NCBI GenBank assembly: GCA_900754255.1
Contig: CAAECI010000102.1
Location: forward strand, 1 to 25,359
DNA from: an uncultured Succinivibrio sp.
GTDB lineage: Bacteria; Pseudomonadota; Gammaproteobacteria; Enterobacterales; Succinivibrionaceae
Length of the DNA: 25,359 nucleotides
Direction: 5' to 3'
The position numbers and the translations under genes were made by a program. Of this stretch, positions 7,924-16,265 are shown piece after piece. The notes beneath the pieces are model-generated. The model worked only from the letters and a program-made list of their open reading frames with translations. It had not been told where the DNA came from and did not search any database. Numbering within the stretch: the stretch's first letter is position 1; each line of letters opens with the position of its first letter.

Positions 7924-9735
7924 TCAATCATCTTTACCAACCTTTAAAATAGCCATAAACGCATCCTGAGGGACATCAACCTTACCTAATTTCTTCATGC
8001 GACGTTTACCTGCCTTCTGCTTTTCTAGTAGCTTGCGCTTACGCGTAATATCGCCGCCGTAGCATTTAGCCAAAACATCCTTACGCATTTGCTTTACCGT
8101 CACGCGCGCAATAATCTGCGCCCCAATTGCAGCCTGAATGGGAATATCAAACATCTGACGAGGAATGACTTCCTTCATACGCGCGATGATCTCGCGGCCA
8201 CGGGCAGCCGCCACCGAACGGTGCAAAATAACAGCCAGTGCATCGACTCTATCACCTGCGATAAGTATATCCATACGCACGAGATCATCCTTGTTAAAGC
8301 GCTTAAATCCGTAATCCAAGGATGCATAACCGCGTGACACCGATTTCAATCTGTCAAAGAAATCAAGTACAACTTCGCTCATAGGAATTTCAAAAGTCAG
8401 TGCTACCTGAGAGCCGTGATACACCATTGCCGTCTGTACACCGCGTTTTTCAAGGCATAACTGCATGATAGGGCCTACATATTCGGATGGCATAAGCATT
8501 CGACATTCGGCTATAGGTTCGCGGATTTCCGAAATATTGCTGACTGCTGGTAATGCCGCTGGGGAATCTATATGCAGAATTTCCCCAGAAGTGGTAACTA
8601 CCTCATAAACCACCGTAGGAGCTGTAGTGATGAGATCTAGATTGTATTCACGCTCCAATCGCTCCTGAATAATCTCCATATGTAGCATACCGAGAAAACC
8701 GCAACGCAAACCAAATCCCAGGGCTTGTGAATTCTCGGGCTCAAAAAACAAAGATGCATCGTTTAAGGAAAGCTTCTCCATGGCATCACGAAAAGCGTTG
8801 TAATCATCGGTGTTTACAGGAAACATTCCAGCATACACTTGAGGCTGTACTTTCTTAAATCCCGGTAAAGGCTCAGAGGTACCGCCTTTAGCATGAGTAA
8901 TGGTATCACCGACGGGAGCGCCGTGAATGGTCTTCATGTCGCAGACTACCCATCCGACTTCTCCGCAATTAAGTACATCCACATCCACTCTTTTAGGTGT
9001 AGATATACCTAGACGATCGACCTGCCAGACATCTCCGCGACTCATTACCTTTATCTTATCGTTGCGACGCAGTGTCCCGTTTTTTACGCGCACTAACGCA
9101 ACAACACCCAGATAATCGTCAAAATAAGAATCAATGATCAATGCCTGTAAAGGGGCATTAGGATCTCCTTTAGGAGGAGGGACATCACGTACCAAACGTT
9201 CAAGAACATCTTCAACGCCAACTCCGGTTTTTGCCGAGCACTGACAGGCGTCATGCGCTTCAATGCCTATAAGATCCTCAATTTCATCTATCACCTTCTC
9301 AGGATCCGAGGATGGTAGATCTATTTTGTTTAAAACTGGAATAACTTCCAAATCTAGCTCGACTGCCTGATAACAATTGGCTAAGGTCTGAGCCTCCACT
9401 CCCTGTGTGGCATCAACTACCAACAAAGCGCCCTCGCAGGCAAACAGCGAACGAGAAACTTCATAAGAAAAATCGACGTGTCCTGGCGTATCGATGAAAT
9501 TCAACTCATAGGTTTTGCCGTCTTTTGCTTTGTATTTAAGAGTTACAGCTTGAGCTTTTATGGTGATTCCGCGCTCTTTCTCGATATCCATATTGTCGAG
9601 AACCTGAGACGTCATTTCGCGTTCGCTTAAGCCACCGCAAAGTTGAATAAAACGATCCGAAAGAGTTGATTTACCGTGATCAATGTGAGCTATCACAGAG
9701 AAATTCCTGACCAAGCTGCGGTCAAATTCTGCCAT
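7924..9735 (-). CDS. lepA: Elongation factor 4 (LepA), ribosome-associated GTPase
   Basis: LepA is a translational GTPase that acts on ribosomes (back-translocation in vitro, and effects on initiation and 30S biogenesis in vivo). The 603-residue length matches the family. G-domain motifs are AHIDHGKST (16-24), the switch-I region MDIEKERGITIKAQAV, DTPGHVDF (82-89) and NKID (136-139). The LepA-specific C-terminal domain is intact (AKCYGGDITRKRKLLEKQKAGKRRMKKLG, near residue 560). It starts at an ATG with a modest AGGT site. It heads the lepA-lepB-rnc-era-recO-rlmD series and is separated from rseB by 328 bp. Confidence 0.97.
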   Translation of the reverse strand: MAEFDRSLVRNFSVIAHIDHGKSTLSDRFIQLCGGLSEREMTSQVLDNMDIEKERGITIKAQAVTLKYKAKDGKTYELNFIDTPGHVDFSYEVSRSLFACEGALLVVDATQGVEAQTLANCYQAVELDLEVIPVLNKIDLPSSDPEKVIDEIEDLIGIEAHDACQCSAKTGVGVEDVLERLVRDVPPPKGDPNAPLQALIIDSYFDDYLGVVALVRVKNGTLRRNDKIKVMSRGDVWQVDRLGISTPKRVDVDVLNCGEVGWVVCDMKTIHGAPVGDTITHAKGGTSEPLPGFKKVQPQVYAGMFPVNTDDYNAFRDAMEKLSLNDASLFFEPENSQALGFGLRCGFLGMLHMEIIQERLEREYNLDLITTAPTVVYEVVTTSGEILHIDSPAALPAVSNISEIREPIAECRMLMPSEYVGPIMQLCLEKRGVQTAMVYHGSQVALTFEIPMSEVVLDFFDRLKSVSRGYASLDYGFKRFNKDDLVRMDILIAGDRVDALAVILHRSVAAARGREIIARMKEVIPRQMFDIPIQAAIGAQIIARVTVKQMRKDVLAKCYGGDITRKRKLLEKQKAGKRRMKKLGKVDVPQDAFMAILKVGKDD

Positions 9736-10063
9736 GTGGTTACCTGATAAACAAAGAAAATATCCGAAGCATACGACGTTTTAATACGATTTACGACTTG
9801 CCTTATTCCGTTCAAGACTATCTGCGTACACTTATGTAATTGTAGAATTTTATCAAAGAACCGAATTAAAGAATAACAGAATATCTCTACATACGAATGC
9901 CATGAAAACCAAGATAGGCAAACTCTTATACCAGAATGCCGCATCAAAAAAATCCACGTATTGATGTTCCGGAGCTACAAAATCTTCATGAAATTCAATC
10001 TTAATCGTAATCTAATCTAGCAATAAGTCATTTGCTTCTTTTAGGTGTAAAGAATGCATCTGT
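9736..10063. other. 328-bp gap between rseB and lepA with no gene seen; rseC absent
   Basis: In E. coli and many relatives rseC lies between rseB and lepA. Here neither strand carries a frame resembling RseC, which is a small two-segment membrane protein with cysteines. The one longer minus-strand frame overlaps the lepA start and looks non-coding. The region is AT-rich, has no clear terminator after rseB, and has a possible lepA promoter at 9847-9855. Confidence 0.6.
9847..9855 (-). promoter_or_regulatory. Possible extended -10 promoter for lepA
   Basis: The minus strand reads TGATAAAAT, an extended -10 element with 5/6 match in TAAAAT. It lies about 110 bp upstream of the lepA ATG. No clear -35 is visible. 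It would let the lepA operon run independently of the rpoE unit. Confidence 0.3.
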
Positions 10064-11005
10064 TTATTTTCCGTTTTTTACGCCGGAAAGAACATTTTTT
10101 GCCAATTCCATAGGAATATCTCCAACAATAGCATACTCACGATTGGCATCATGCATGCGATACACGTTTAAAACACCCGCCGAGACCTCAGGCAAGATCA
10201 TTGAAGTAATGGAGTTGATATACACTCTGAAAGAGAAAACGCCATCGGAAAATTGCTGGTAAGGGGAAACATCTCCTCCCGGCATTCTGATCGCTCCCTG
10301 AGACTGCATTTCAAAATAAGATGGGATCTTTAAAAAGCCCCAAGGATCCAGACTGTTAATATCAGCCTTCTTTAAAAGAGAAAAACGGTCGAATTCCGAA
10401 TCTGAAGGCATCTCCACCACGCGCTTATTACGTATATCTGTTGCAGAAATTTTACTGACTAAATCACCTTGCGGGGACACTATATCCATTTCTACCGGCA
10501 ACGAATGCTCGTCATCTACCGCCAATGCCAAACCGTAACGCAAATCATTGGTAGGAACCAATCGAAGCAAGGATACCCTGCGACCGTTTAATCGAGTACG
10601 TCCCGAAAAAATACACTGATATCCTTGCAATTTAGTTTTTTTAGACATTAGACGGTCAAAGATTTGCGTAACCTGCCATGTCAACGGGTGATTTTCTTTT
10701 TTTTCGTCGTTGAAATCAAAACCATCCAAATCTCGCAATACATAACCTCGGACTTCCCCATTTAAGGTACGCCACATCACATACTCTTTATCACGATTGA
10801 TTATGTGCTGATACAAAAAAGGTTGCACACTACGAACATCCATTACCGTTGCGGTGAAGGTTACATCGGAGAAAGTCATACGTTGCTGAACGGAGCTGAA
10901 GATCTTCATGCAATTGTCCTGCTGGGCCTCTGCATGCAACGATATAAACGACAAAGCCGCCACGATTAAGGTCTTGGCGGCTTTCTTTAATAAATTTCTT
11001 TTCAA
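10064..11005 (-). CDS. rseB: Sigma-E regulatory protein RseB (MucB)
   Basis: RseB is a periplasmic protein that binds the periplasmic part of RseA and protects it from DegS until LPS or lipoprotein stress releases it. The 313-residue protein begins with a signal peptide (KRNLLKKAAKTLIVAALSFISLHAEA|Q). It continues with the MucB/RseB N-terminal lipoprotein-like domain and the C-terminal domain (RVSLLRLVPTNDLRYGLALAVDDEHSLPVEMDIVSPQGDLV resembles the VRVQPKDGxRYxYxLWVDxxSxLPLRxDLLDxxGxxLE pattern). The only usable start is a TTG at 11005, 20 bp after the rseA stop, with a poor ribosome site. Low-level or coupled translation is therefore likely. Gene order rpoE-rseA-rseB supports the call. Confidence 0.9.
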   Translation of the reverse strand: MKRNLLKKAAKTLIVAALSFISLHAEAQQDNCMKIFSSVQQRMTFSDVTFTATVMDVRSVQPFLYQHIINRDKEYVMWRTLNGEVRGYVLRDLDGFDFNDEKKENHPLTWQVTQIFDRLMSKKTKLQGYQCIFSGRTRLNGRRVSLLRLVPTNDLRYGLALAVDDEHSLPVEMDIVSPQGDLVSKISATDIRNKRVVEMPSDSEFDRFSLLKKADINSLDPWGFLKIPSYFEMQSQGAIRMPGGDVSPYQQFSDGVFSFRVYINSITSMILPEVSAGVLNVYRMHDANREYAIVGDIPMELAKNVLSGVKNGK

Positions 11006-11025
11006 ATCTTTTTTCTAACTATCTT

Positions 11026-11628
11026 TCAATTGGAAGCAGTATTCAGTACATAGCCCTTAAGATAATTGCTAATACGTTCCGCTTCCTGTTCACGTTTCTG
11101 TGCCAGCTCTTTTTGCTCATTAGGAGACAAGCGATGCTGATTCTGATTTCCCGAAACATCCAAAGAAATTGAATGATCATTGCTTCGGTTCTGGTAGCTT
11201 GCCAAATTTACACCGCTTACCGTTCCCATGGTTGAGACTGCATCCCCTATAGACAGGTTATCATCTGCGTTCCATGTTTGATAACCGAATATAGTGATCA
11301 TGCAAACTGATGCGGCAACTACAGTTTCCGTTAACAACAACAACAGCTTTCTGAGGCTGAAGAAACCCAAATTTCTCTTTTCAACGGTAACACTTGACTG
11401 ATCTATAACAGGATCTGCCTCTTGAGCTATACGGTCCATTACTTTTGATGCAAAATCAAAATCAGTCTTTTCTGACATCTCATTACGTACGGCCGCAGCT
11501 ATCGTTGCCCAATTTTCAAGATGTACTTGCTCAGCTACGGATAAAGTCTCGGGTAATGTACCCTCGACTTCACCATCAAACTTTGAGGAAATATTTTCCA
11601 GCCTATCGATCACGTTGCCTTGTTGCAT
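11026..11628 (-). CDS. rseA: Anti-sigma-E factor RseA
   Basis: RseA holds sigma-E at the inner membrane and is destroyed stepwise by DegS and RseP on envelope stress. The 200-residue protein has an N-terminal cytoplasmic domain in RseA style (DRLENISSKFDGEVE ... W ... RNEM ... DFDFASKVMDRI). A single membrane segment lies at about 94-115 (KLLLLLTETVVAASVCMITIFGY). A polar, glutamine-rich periplasmic tail (about 116-200) would carry the DegS site and RseB-binding part. Sequence conservation is modest, and the call rests on domain layout plus position between rpoE and rseB. The ATG has GGAGA at 6 nt. Confidence 0.88.
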   Translation of the reverse strand: MQQGNVIDRLENISSKFDGEVEGTLPETLSVAEQVHLENWATIAAAVRNEMSEKTDFDFASKVMDRIAQEADPVIDQSSVTVEKRNLGFFSLRKLLLLLTETVVAASVCMITIFGYQTWNADDNLSIGDAVSTMGTVSGVNLASYQNRSNDHSISLDVSGNQNQHRLSPNEQKELAQKREQEAERISNYLKGYVLNTASN

Positions 11629-11665
11629 GTATTTCTCCGATTAATTCGGCTTTACAACCCGTATC

Positions 11666-12259
11666 CTATGAACGGAATTGCTGCATCTTTGATTCTATAT
11701 ACTGACGAGCTCTGAAGATCCTAGATCTTACTGTTCCCACTGGAACTTTCACCGCATCAGAAATTTCATCATAGGAAAGTCCCTCAACTTCCCTCAATGT
11801 GAACGCCTCTCTCAATTCCTGAGGTAACTCATTCACAGCCTTTAAGATCACACGTCTTAATTCTTCCGACTCTATGATCCGATCAGGCGACGTAGTATCG
11901 GTTAACACTCCGTGAGTGTCCTTGGATTCAAAATCCTCCGCATCTACATCGACATGACTACGTTGCCTCTGAATCGTCTCAAGATAACTCTTGGCAACGT
12001 TGGTAGTTATGCGAAATAACCAAGTGTAAAAGGAACTCTCCCCTCTGAAATTTGGCAAGGCTTTATAAGCTTTAATAAAAGCTTCCTGAGCAATATCGCT
12101 GGCATCGGCATAATCATTTACGAATTTCTGCGCAATTTGAATTACTCGATGCTGATACCTCACCACCAAGAGGTTATAAGCACTTAATTGCCCGTTCTTA
12201 ACGCAACGGACAAGCTCTTCATCGCTTGCACTGTTCGCGTCTGACGCGTTCGGACTCAT
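11666..12259 (-). CDS. rpoE: RNA polymerase sigma-E factor (sigma-24)
   Basis: RpoE is the ECF sigma factor for the envelope stress regulon. It is 197 residues from the chosen start. Region 2 reads AYNLLVVRYQHRVIQIAQKFV ... DIAQEAFIKAYKALPNFRGESSFYTWLFRITTN, and region 4 reads LPQELREAFTLREVEGLSYDEISDAVKVPVGTVRSRIFRARQ. Both are very close to E. coli RpoE. I choose the ATG at 12259 over an in-frame TTG at 12271. The predicted sigma-E promoter starts transcription near 12279, so the TTG would have almost no leader, while the ATG has AGAAGG about 12 nt upstream. It heads rpoE-rseA-rseB. Confidence 0.96.
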   Translation of the reverse strand: MSPNASDANSASDEELVRCVKNGQLSAYNLLVVRYQHRVIQIAQKFVNDYADASDIAQEAFIKAYKALPNFRGESSFYTWLFRITTNVAKSYLETIQRQRSHVDVDAEDFESKDTHGVLTDTTSPDRIIESEELRRVILKAVNELPQELREAFTLREVEGLSYDEISDAVKVPVGTVRSRIFRARQYIESKMQQFRS

Positions 12260-12284
12260 AAGCTCTTTCAACCTTCTACACTAC

Positions 12285-12311
12285 TGAGACAGCAAAATCC
12301 GTCAAAAGTTC
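12285..12311 (-). promoter_or_regulatory. Sigma-E type promoter of rpoE (autoregulation)
   Basis: On the minus strand, GAACTT (12311-12306) is followed after exactly 16 bp by TCTCA (12289-12285). The known sigma-E consensus is GGAACTT-N16-TCTGA. The start of transcription would fall near 12279, about 20 nt before the rpoE ATG. It predicts positive autoregulation of the rpoE-rseA-rseB unit as in E. coli. Confidence 0.75.
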
Positions 12312-12429
12312 AATTTTTTTTACGACGGATGAATAATCGTATCTTTACTACATTACACACGGGTACCCGATTATAGCCGAGTTTTCAGAAGGTTCTTTTA
12401 CTTTTCACCGACTACGACCGTACATGCCT

Positions 12430-12435
12430 TATAAT
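12430..12435 (+). promoter_or_regulatory. Possible -10 box for the mechanosensitive channel gene
   Basis: TATAAT on the + strand in the gap divergent from rpoE, about 65 bp upstream of the chosen ATG. I see no convincing -35 box at the usual distance, so this rests on the hexamer alone. Confidence 0.3.
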
Positions 12436-12500
12436 CGCTATGAGAAAATACTATTCCTTGGCTAAAGTTGGACAAATTCATTTACGAATCCTCCGCTCTT

Positions 12501-15500
12501 ATGATGAAAAAAATATTACACACAATTTTTGCTCTTGCTTCTCCATCACTTATTTCGCTGTTCTTGATAATTACAATTTCCGTATGTAGCCCTCAAGAAT
12601 CTCTTGCTGCAACAAATGTATCCTTGCCACAGAAAATAGTCACCGATTCTGGAGAAATTGTGCTCCCGCTTGCAGGTGATCTTGAAAATACACAAAAAAA
12701 GCTTTTGGCTGATAACACTACAGATGAAAATCTCAAGAAAAAACAGCTTTTGGAAATAGATGATGCACTACAAAAATTATCCGCTGCGACCAGCTGTTTA
12801 CGCGAATTAAACTCTCTTAATAAGGAATTAAGTCATTCTGCGCAAACAATACGTACGCTTTCTTCCTCACTTTATAAAAGCGAAAAGCAATTTACTCAAA
12901 TACCTAAGGCAGATAAAATTGAAGCTGATCAAATAGACGACGTTGTAGAATCAACTCGACGCACTGGGGCAAGAGTTCAAACAGAATACTCTTCTGCGGT
13001 AAGCGCATATAACGAATTACAAACTCTACCTGAGCGGGCACAAAGTACCATCACCAAAAACAATCAATCCATATCGGATCTAAATCGCGCCTTAGCCCAA
13101 GAACGGGATCCTAACTCGCTGTCAGCAAAAATCAAAGCGTTGTCCATATACACACTCACCGTACAAAACGACTTGTTGCAAACACAGCTTGAAAATCATA
13201 CCGAGCTTTTAGATATGGCTAACTATCGCATGCGTATAACTGGTATAAAAAATAATTATTATCGAGATTATTTGCAGGTATTGCAGGATCGTCAAAATCA
13301 GCTTCTATCCGAAGACGGTACCGATGACTCTGACGATGCGCTGGCCGAAATAGCACTCCAGCATCCTGAATTACAAAGTGAGCTTGACAAAAATCATGCT
13401 ATACAAGGGTATATAACTGATTACCGTCAGAAATCAGCTGCTTTATCTGCCGATGCTCATGCAACGGAATCGGCCTTGTCAACGGTGAAACAGCTTTATG
13501 ATTCAGTAGGCACCGAAATAGAGGGATTAGATAAGAGTCTGCTGTTGTCTCGTCTTTTGAATCGTCAGCAAAGTCAAATTCCCAATCTGACGTTGAGCGC
13601 TAATCTTGACGAACTCATTCCCGATCTCACCATTTGGCTTTATGATTTGCGGGCAGGACGAGATCGTCTGTTTGACGTTAATTCTTTTGTCGATGAGCTC
13701 GTGGCAAAACAAAACCAGCTTAACGGTGTTCGCGACAGTCTCGTCGACATTATTCTTAAAAGACGCCAGCTTTTAAATGAACTCTATCAAGCGATGTCCT
13801 CGCAACTTACCGTAGCCATCAATTTGAAGCTAAAATATCAGGAGTTTAATGATCTGCGAGAAAAGACAAACAATCTTATTACGGAAAATCTTTTCTGGCT
13901 TCGCAGTAATCAACCTTTGGGCAAAGATTATTTCACTACCCTGCTTCCGAATATTGCTAACGAATTGTCATTGTTTAAGGCACAGTTGGTAAGCTACGAA
14001 TACTGGAAATCAACGGCTTCCACCGTTTTAAAACTGGGACTTCCAGCCATACTTATCGCTTCGCTACTGTTTTGGGCAAAAACAAATCTTACCAGAATCA
14101 ACAACCGACTTGCCGGTCGTCTCGATCGTCGTAACGACAGTATTTTGGTCACACCCTTAGCCATACTTATAAATTTTGTCATGGTCCTACCAAAAGTACT
14201 GATATGGGTTTTATGCGGAGCTGTTGTTATTTGCCTATGTCTTGATAACAGTAAGGATCAAATAAATGTCATCAGTATGCTACTGTTGCATATTTTGGTA
14301 TTTGTTTTTTTACTGGAAATTCTAAAGCCAAACTCTTTGGCTCAGCGCCATTTTTCCATGAATCCGTATTCATTGCATCAGGATCGCAAGCTCTTAAGCG
14401 GAATTTGGTATGCGTTGATACCTATTTTGATTGTAGCCAATATAGTTGAGACCAAATCATCAGTGATCTTTTATGACAGTATAGGTTTTCTGGTAATTAT
14501 TCTTTGCTCAATATCCATGGTGGCGGTCTCATTCCGATGGATACGGACACAATTACACAGTACTGATGAAATGAGCGCCTTTCTATGGTTCATATCCGTT
14601 GCAGGCTTCATAGCCCCCTTGGTAATTGCCCTAGCAGTTGCCAATGGGTACTATTACACAACAATTAAGCTTGTAAACAGATTTGCTTATACATGCTATA
14701 CAGTAATCGGTTACTGGATAGTATCAAACACCGTACACCGTGCTGTCTACGTATTCCAAACCAAAATGCAACGTAAGAGTCTAAATCAAGTTCTCGCAGT
14801 CGACGGTAATGAAAAACACGATCATGAAACCAATTTGTCTTTCTTTAAAGAAAGCTTAGGACTTGAGAATATTTCGGCCAAAGCCTTCAAACTATTAAAT
14901 ACCGTGCTTATATGTATCACACTGACCTTCATATATTTTCAATGGAGCGATCTGGCAGGGGCACTCGGATATCTTAAAAATATAGTGCTTTGGTCTCATA
15001 CCGAATTTGAAAGCGGCAAAGAAGTTGTATCCGACATGCTTACTTTGGCCGATGTTCTTATAGCAGTCCTCTTTTTAGGCGTTACCGTACTTTTAAACCG
15101 TAATCTGCCATCTCTTTTAGAAAGAATGTTCCTGTGGAAGGCTGTTGGAGCTCAGCACCGAAGTACCAGCTATACGGTTAAAATTATTTCCTCCTACATA
15201 ATAATGGCTTTGGGGATCATGTTTGCGGCCGGAGCTTTAGGTATCAAATGGGAAAATCTGCAATGGCTGGTCGCTGCTTTATCGGTAGGTTTAGGCTTCG
15301 GTTTACAGGAAATTTTTGCTAACTTCGTATCCGGCATCATCATTTTATTTGAACGGCAAATACGCGTCGGCGATATCATTACTCTAAACGGTCTTTCCGG
15401 TACGGTAAATCGCATTCGTATACGCTCCACTACAATTTTATCTTTTGAAAATAAAGAGGTTATGATCCCAAATCGCGAATTTTTAACCTCAGCTTTAACC

Positions 15501-15884
15501 AACTGGTCGCTCACTAATACCGTAACCAAGCTCGAGTTCTCTGTCGGTATAGGATATGCTTCGGATGTTAATCGTGCCAAAGCAGTTCTCAGTAATATCA
15601 TCAGAAAATGCCGTTATACCGCCAAGGGCATGTCTACTCTTATTTATGTAAAATCACTTGATGATAGTGCCGTAACCATAATGTGCGAAGTATATGTAGC
15701 GGAGATCGGCAATCGCAAACGTACTATAGATTATTTGTGTTCACAAACTTTAAGTGAATTTGCCAAAAATAACATTGAAATTCCCTTTAACCAGATGGAT
15801 GTTAACGTTAAAAATCTTGAACAGGGAGAATTTATCGATATTCTAAAGAGAAGACCGGAAAACGCCACAACCGAGTCTCATTAA
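12501..15884 (+). CDS. mscM: Large mechanosensitive channel of the MscM/MscK (KefA) type
   Basis: This protein would open under membrane tension to release solutes after osmotic downshift. It has 1127 residues from the ATG at 12501, against about 1100-1120 for E. coli MscM and MscK. Order: signal peptide (MMKKILHTIFALASPSLISLFLIITIS...SLAA), a long coiled-coil-rich periplasmic region (to about residue 500), a string of membrane helices (about 515-940), then the MscS core. The core has the pore-helix signature SVGLGFGLQEIFANFVSGIIILFERQIRVGD and a cytoplasmic domain SGTVNRIRIRSTTILSFENKEVMIPN. The wording of the core and the tail (IPFNQMDVNVKN) looks nearer to MscM than to MscK. The start is uncertain: no good ribosome site precedes 12501/12504, and an in-frame TTG lies at 12468. 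Divergent from rpoE and ended by the hairpin at 15901-15937. Confidence 0.88.
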   Translation: MMKKILHTIFALASPSLISLFLIITISVCSPQESLAATNVSLPQKIVTDSGEIVLPLAGDLENTQKKLLADNTTDENLKKKQLLEIDDALQKLSAATSCLRELNSLNKELSHSAQTIRTLSSSLYKSEKQFTQIPKADKIEADQIDDVVESTRRTGARVQTEYSSAVSAYNELQTLPERAQSTITKNNQSISDLNRALAQERDPNSLSAKIKALSIYTLTVQNDLLQTQLENHTELLDMANYRMRITGIKNNYYRDYLQVLQDRQNQLLSEDGTDDSDDALAEIALQHPELQSELDKNHAIQGYITDYRQKSAALSADAHATESALSTVKQLYDSVGTEIEGLDKSLLLSRLLNRQQSQIPNLTLSANLDELIPDLTIWLYDLRAGRDRLFDVNSFVDELVAKQNQLNGVRDSLVDIILKRRQLLNELYQAMSSQLTVAINLKLKYQEFNDLREKTNNLITENLFWLRSNQPLGKDYFTTLLPNIANELSLFKAQLVSYEYWKSTASTVLKLGLPAILIASLLFWAKTNLTRINNRLAGRLDRRNDSILVTPLAILINFVMVLPKVLIWVLCGAVVICLCLDNSKDQINVISMLLLHILVFVFLLEILKPNSLAQRHFSMNPYSLHQDRKLLSGIWYALIPILIVANIVETKSSVIFYDSIGFLVIILCSISMVAVSFRWIRTQLHSTDEMSAFLWFISVAGFIAPLVIALAVANGYYYTTIKLVNRFAYTCYTVIGYWIVSNTVHRAVYVFQTKMQRKSLNQVLAVDGNEKHDHETNLSFFKESLGLENISAKAFKLLNTVLICITLTFIYFQWSDLAGALGYLKNIVLWSHTEFESGKEVVSDMLTLADVLIAVLFLGVTVLLNRNLPSLLERMFLWKAVGAQHRSTSYTVKIISSYIIMALGIMFAAGALGIKWENLQWLVAALSVGLGFGLQEIFANFVSGIIILFERQIRVGDIITLNGLSGTVNRIRIRSTTILSFENKEVMIPNREFLTSALTNWSLTNTVTKLEFSVGIGYASDVNRAKAVLSNIIRKCRYTAKGMSTLIYVKSLDDSAVTIMCEVYVAEIGNRKRTIDYLCSQTLSEFAKNNIEIPFNQMDVNVKNLEQGEFIDILKRRPENATTESH

Positions 15885-15900
15885 AAAAAGTATTATTGTA

Positions 15901-15937
15901 AAAGGCAAAAGGTCGCATAAAGCGACCTTTTGCCTTT
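15901..15937. terminator. Strong bidirectional terminator hairpin
   Basis: AAAGGCAAAAGGTCGC and its perfect complement form a 16-bp stem around a 5-nt loop (ATAAA). The A- and T-rich ends supply U-tracts in both directions. It sits between the convergent ends of the mechanosensitive channel gene and the ferredoxin gene and can terminate both. Confidence 0.85.
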
Positions 15938-15985
15938 AAAATCAATTCTGGTAAAGCCAATTAGTCCTTTCAATTACCAGTCTCT

Positions 15986-16177
15986 TTAAACCCTCTCGCA
16001 AGGTATTTCTTTTTCGCTCACCGCACATTGCTCACATACATCCTGACAGGCGCCACACTCAGCACAAAGATCAGGATCTATCTCACAATAGGTGTCATGC
16101 TCGATTATTGCGTCACAGGGACATGCGTCCTTACAATCACCACATGCCGAACAAAGTTCCTTATCAATTACAAACAT
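15986..16177 (-). CDS. Small 2x[4Fe-4S] ferredoxin
   Basis: A 63-residue electron carrier with two bacterial ferredoxin cluster motifs. The first is C9-x2-C12-x2-C15-x3-C19-P and the second C38-x2-C41-x2-C44-x3-C48. An additional C51 and C32 may be incidental. The protein is acidic and has no signal peptide, so it is a soluble cytosolic low-potential ferredoxin of the kind common in anaerobes. The start ATG follows GGTGAG. It stands alone: divergent from yggS-proC, convergent with the channel gene. Its redox partner cannot be read from the neighbourhood. Confidence 0.92.
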   Translation of the reverse strand: MFVIDKELCSACGDCKDACPCDAIIEHDTYCEIDPDLCAECGACQDVCEQCAVSEKEIPCERV

Positions 16178-16223
16178 TTTCTCACCATTATGTGTTATTG
16201 CTTTTATGACGTTATGTCTTCGC

Positions 16224-16229
16224 TATAAT
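16224..16229 (+). promoter_or_regulatory. Probable -10 box for yggS-proC
   Basis: TATAAT on the + strand inside TCGC-TATAAT-GCGA, about 37 bp before the yggS ATG. It lies in the 88-bp gap divergent from the ferredoxin gene. The -35 region is weak, and only the -10 is persuasive. Confidence 0.4.
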
Positions 16230-16265
16230 GCGAAATATTGGTTTATTTTATATGAAGTTCCAAAA

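Noticed and set aside
9693..9947. An 84-codon minus-strand frame overlapping the lepA start, considered as rseC
   Set aside because: It lacks the two membrane helices and cysteine pattern of RseC, overlaps lepA in another frame and has no ribosome site.
12360..12369. CGGGTACCCG palindrome in the rpoE/mscM divergent gap as an operator
   Set aside because: Only 10 bp, single copy, not placed over a convincing promoter element; chance cannot be excluded.
16092..16265. N-terminal extension of YggS upstream of ATG 16266
   Set aside because: The extra codons overlap the ferredoxin gene on the other strand and have no match to YggS; the ATG at 16266 aligns with the usual YggS N-terminus.
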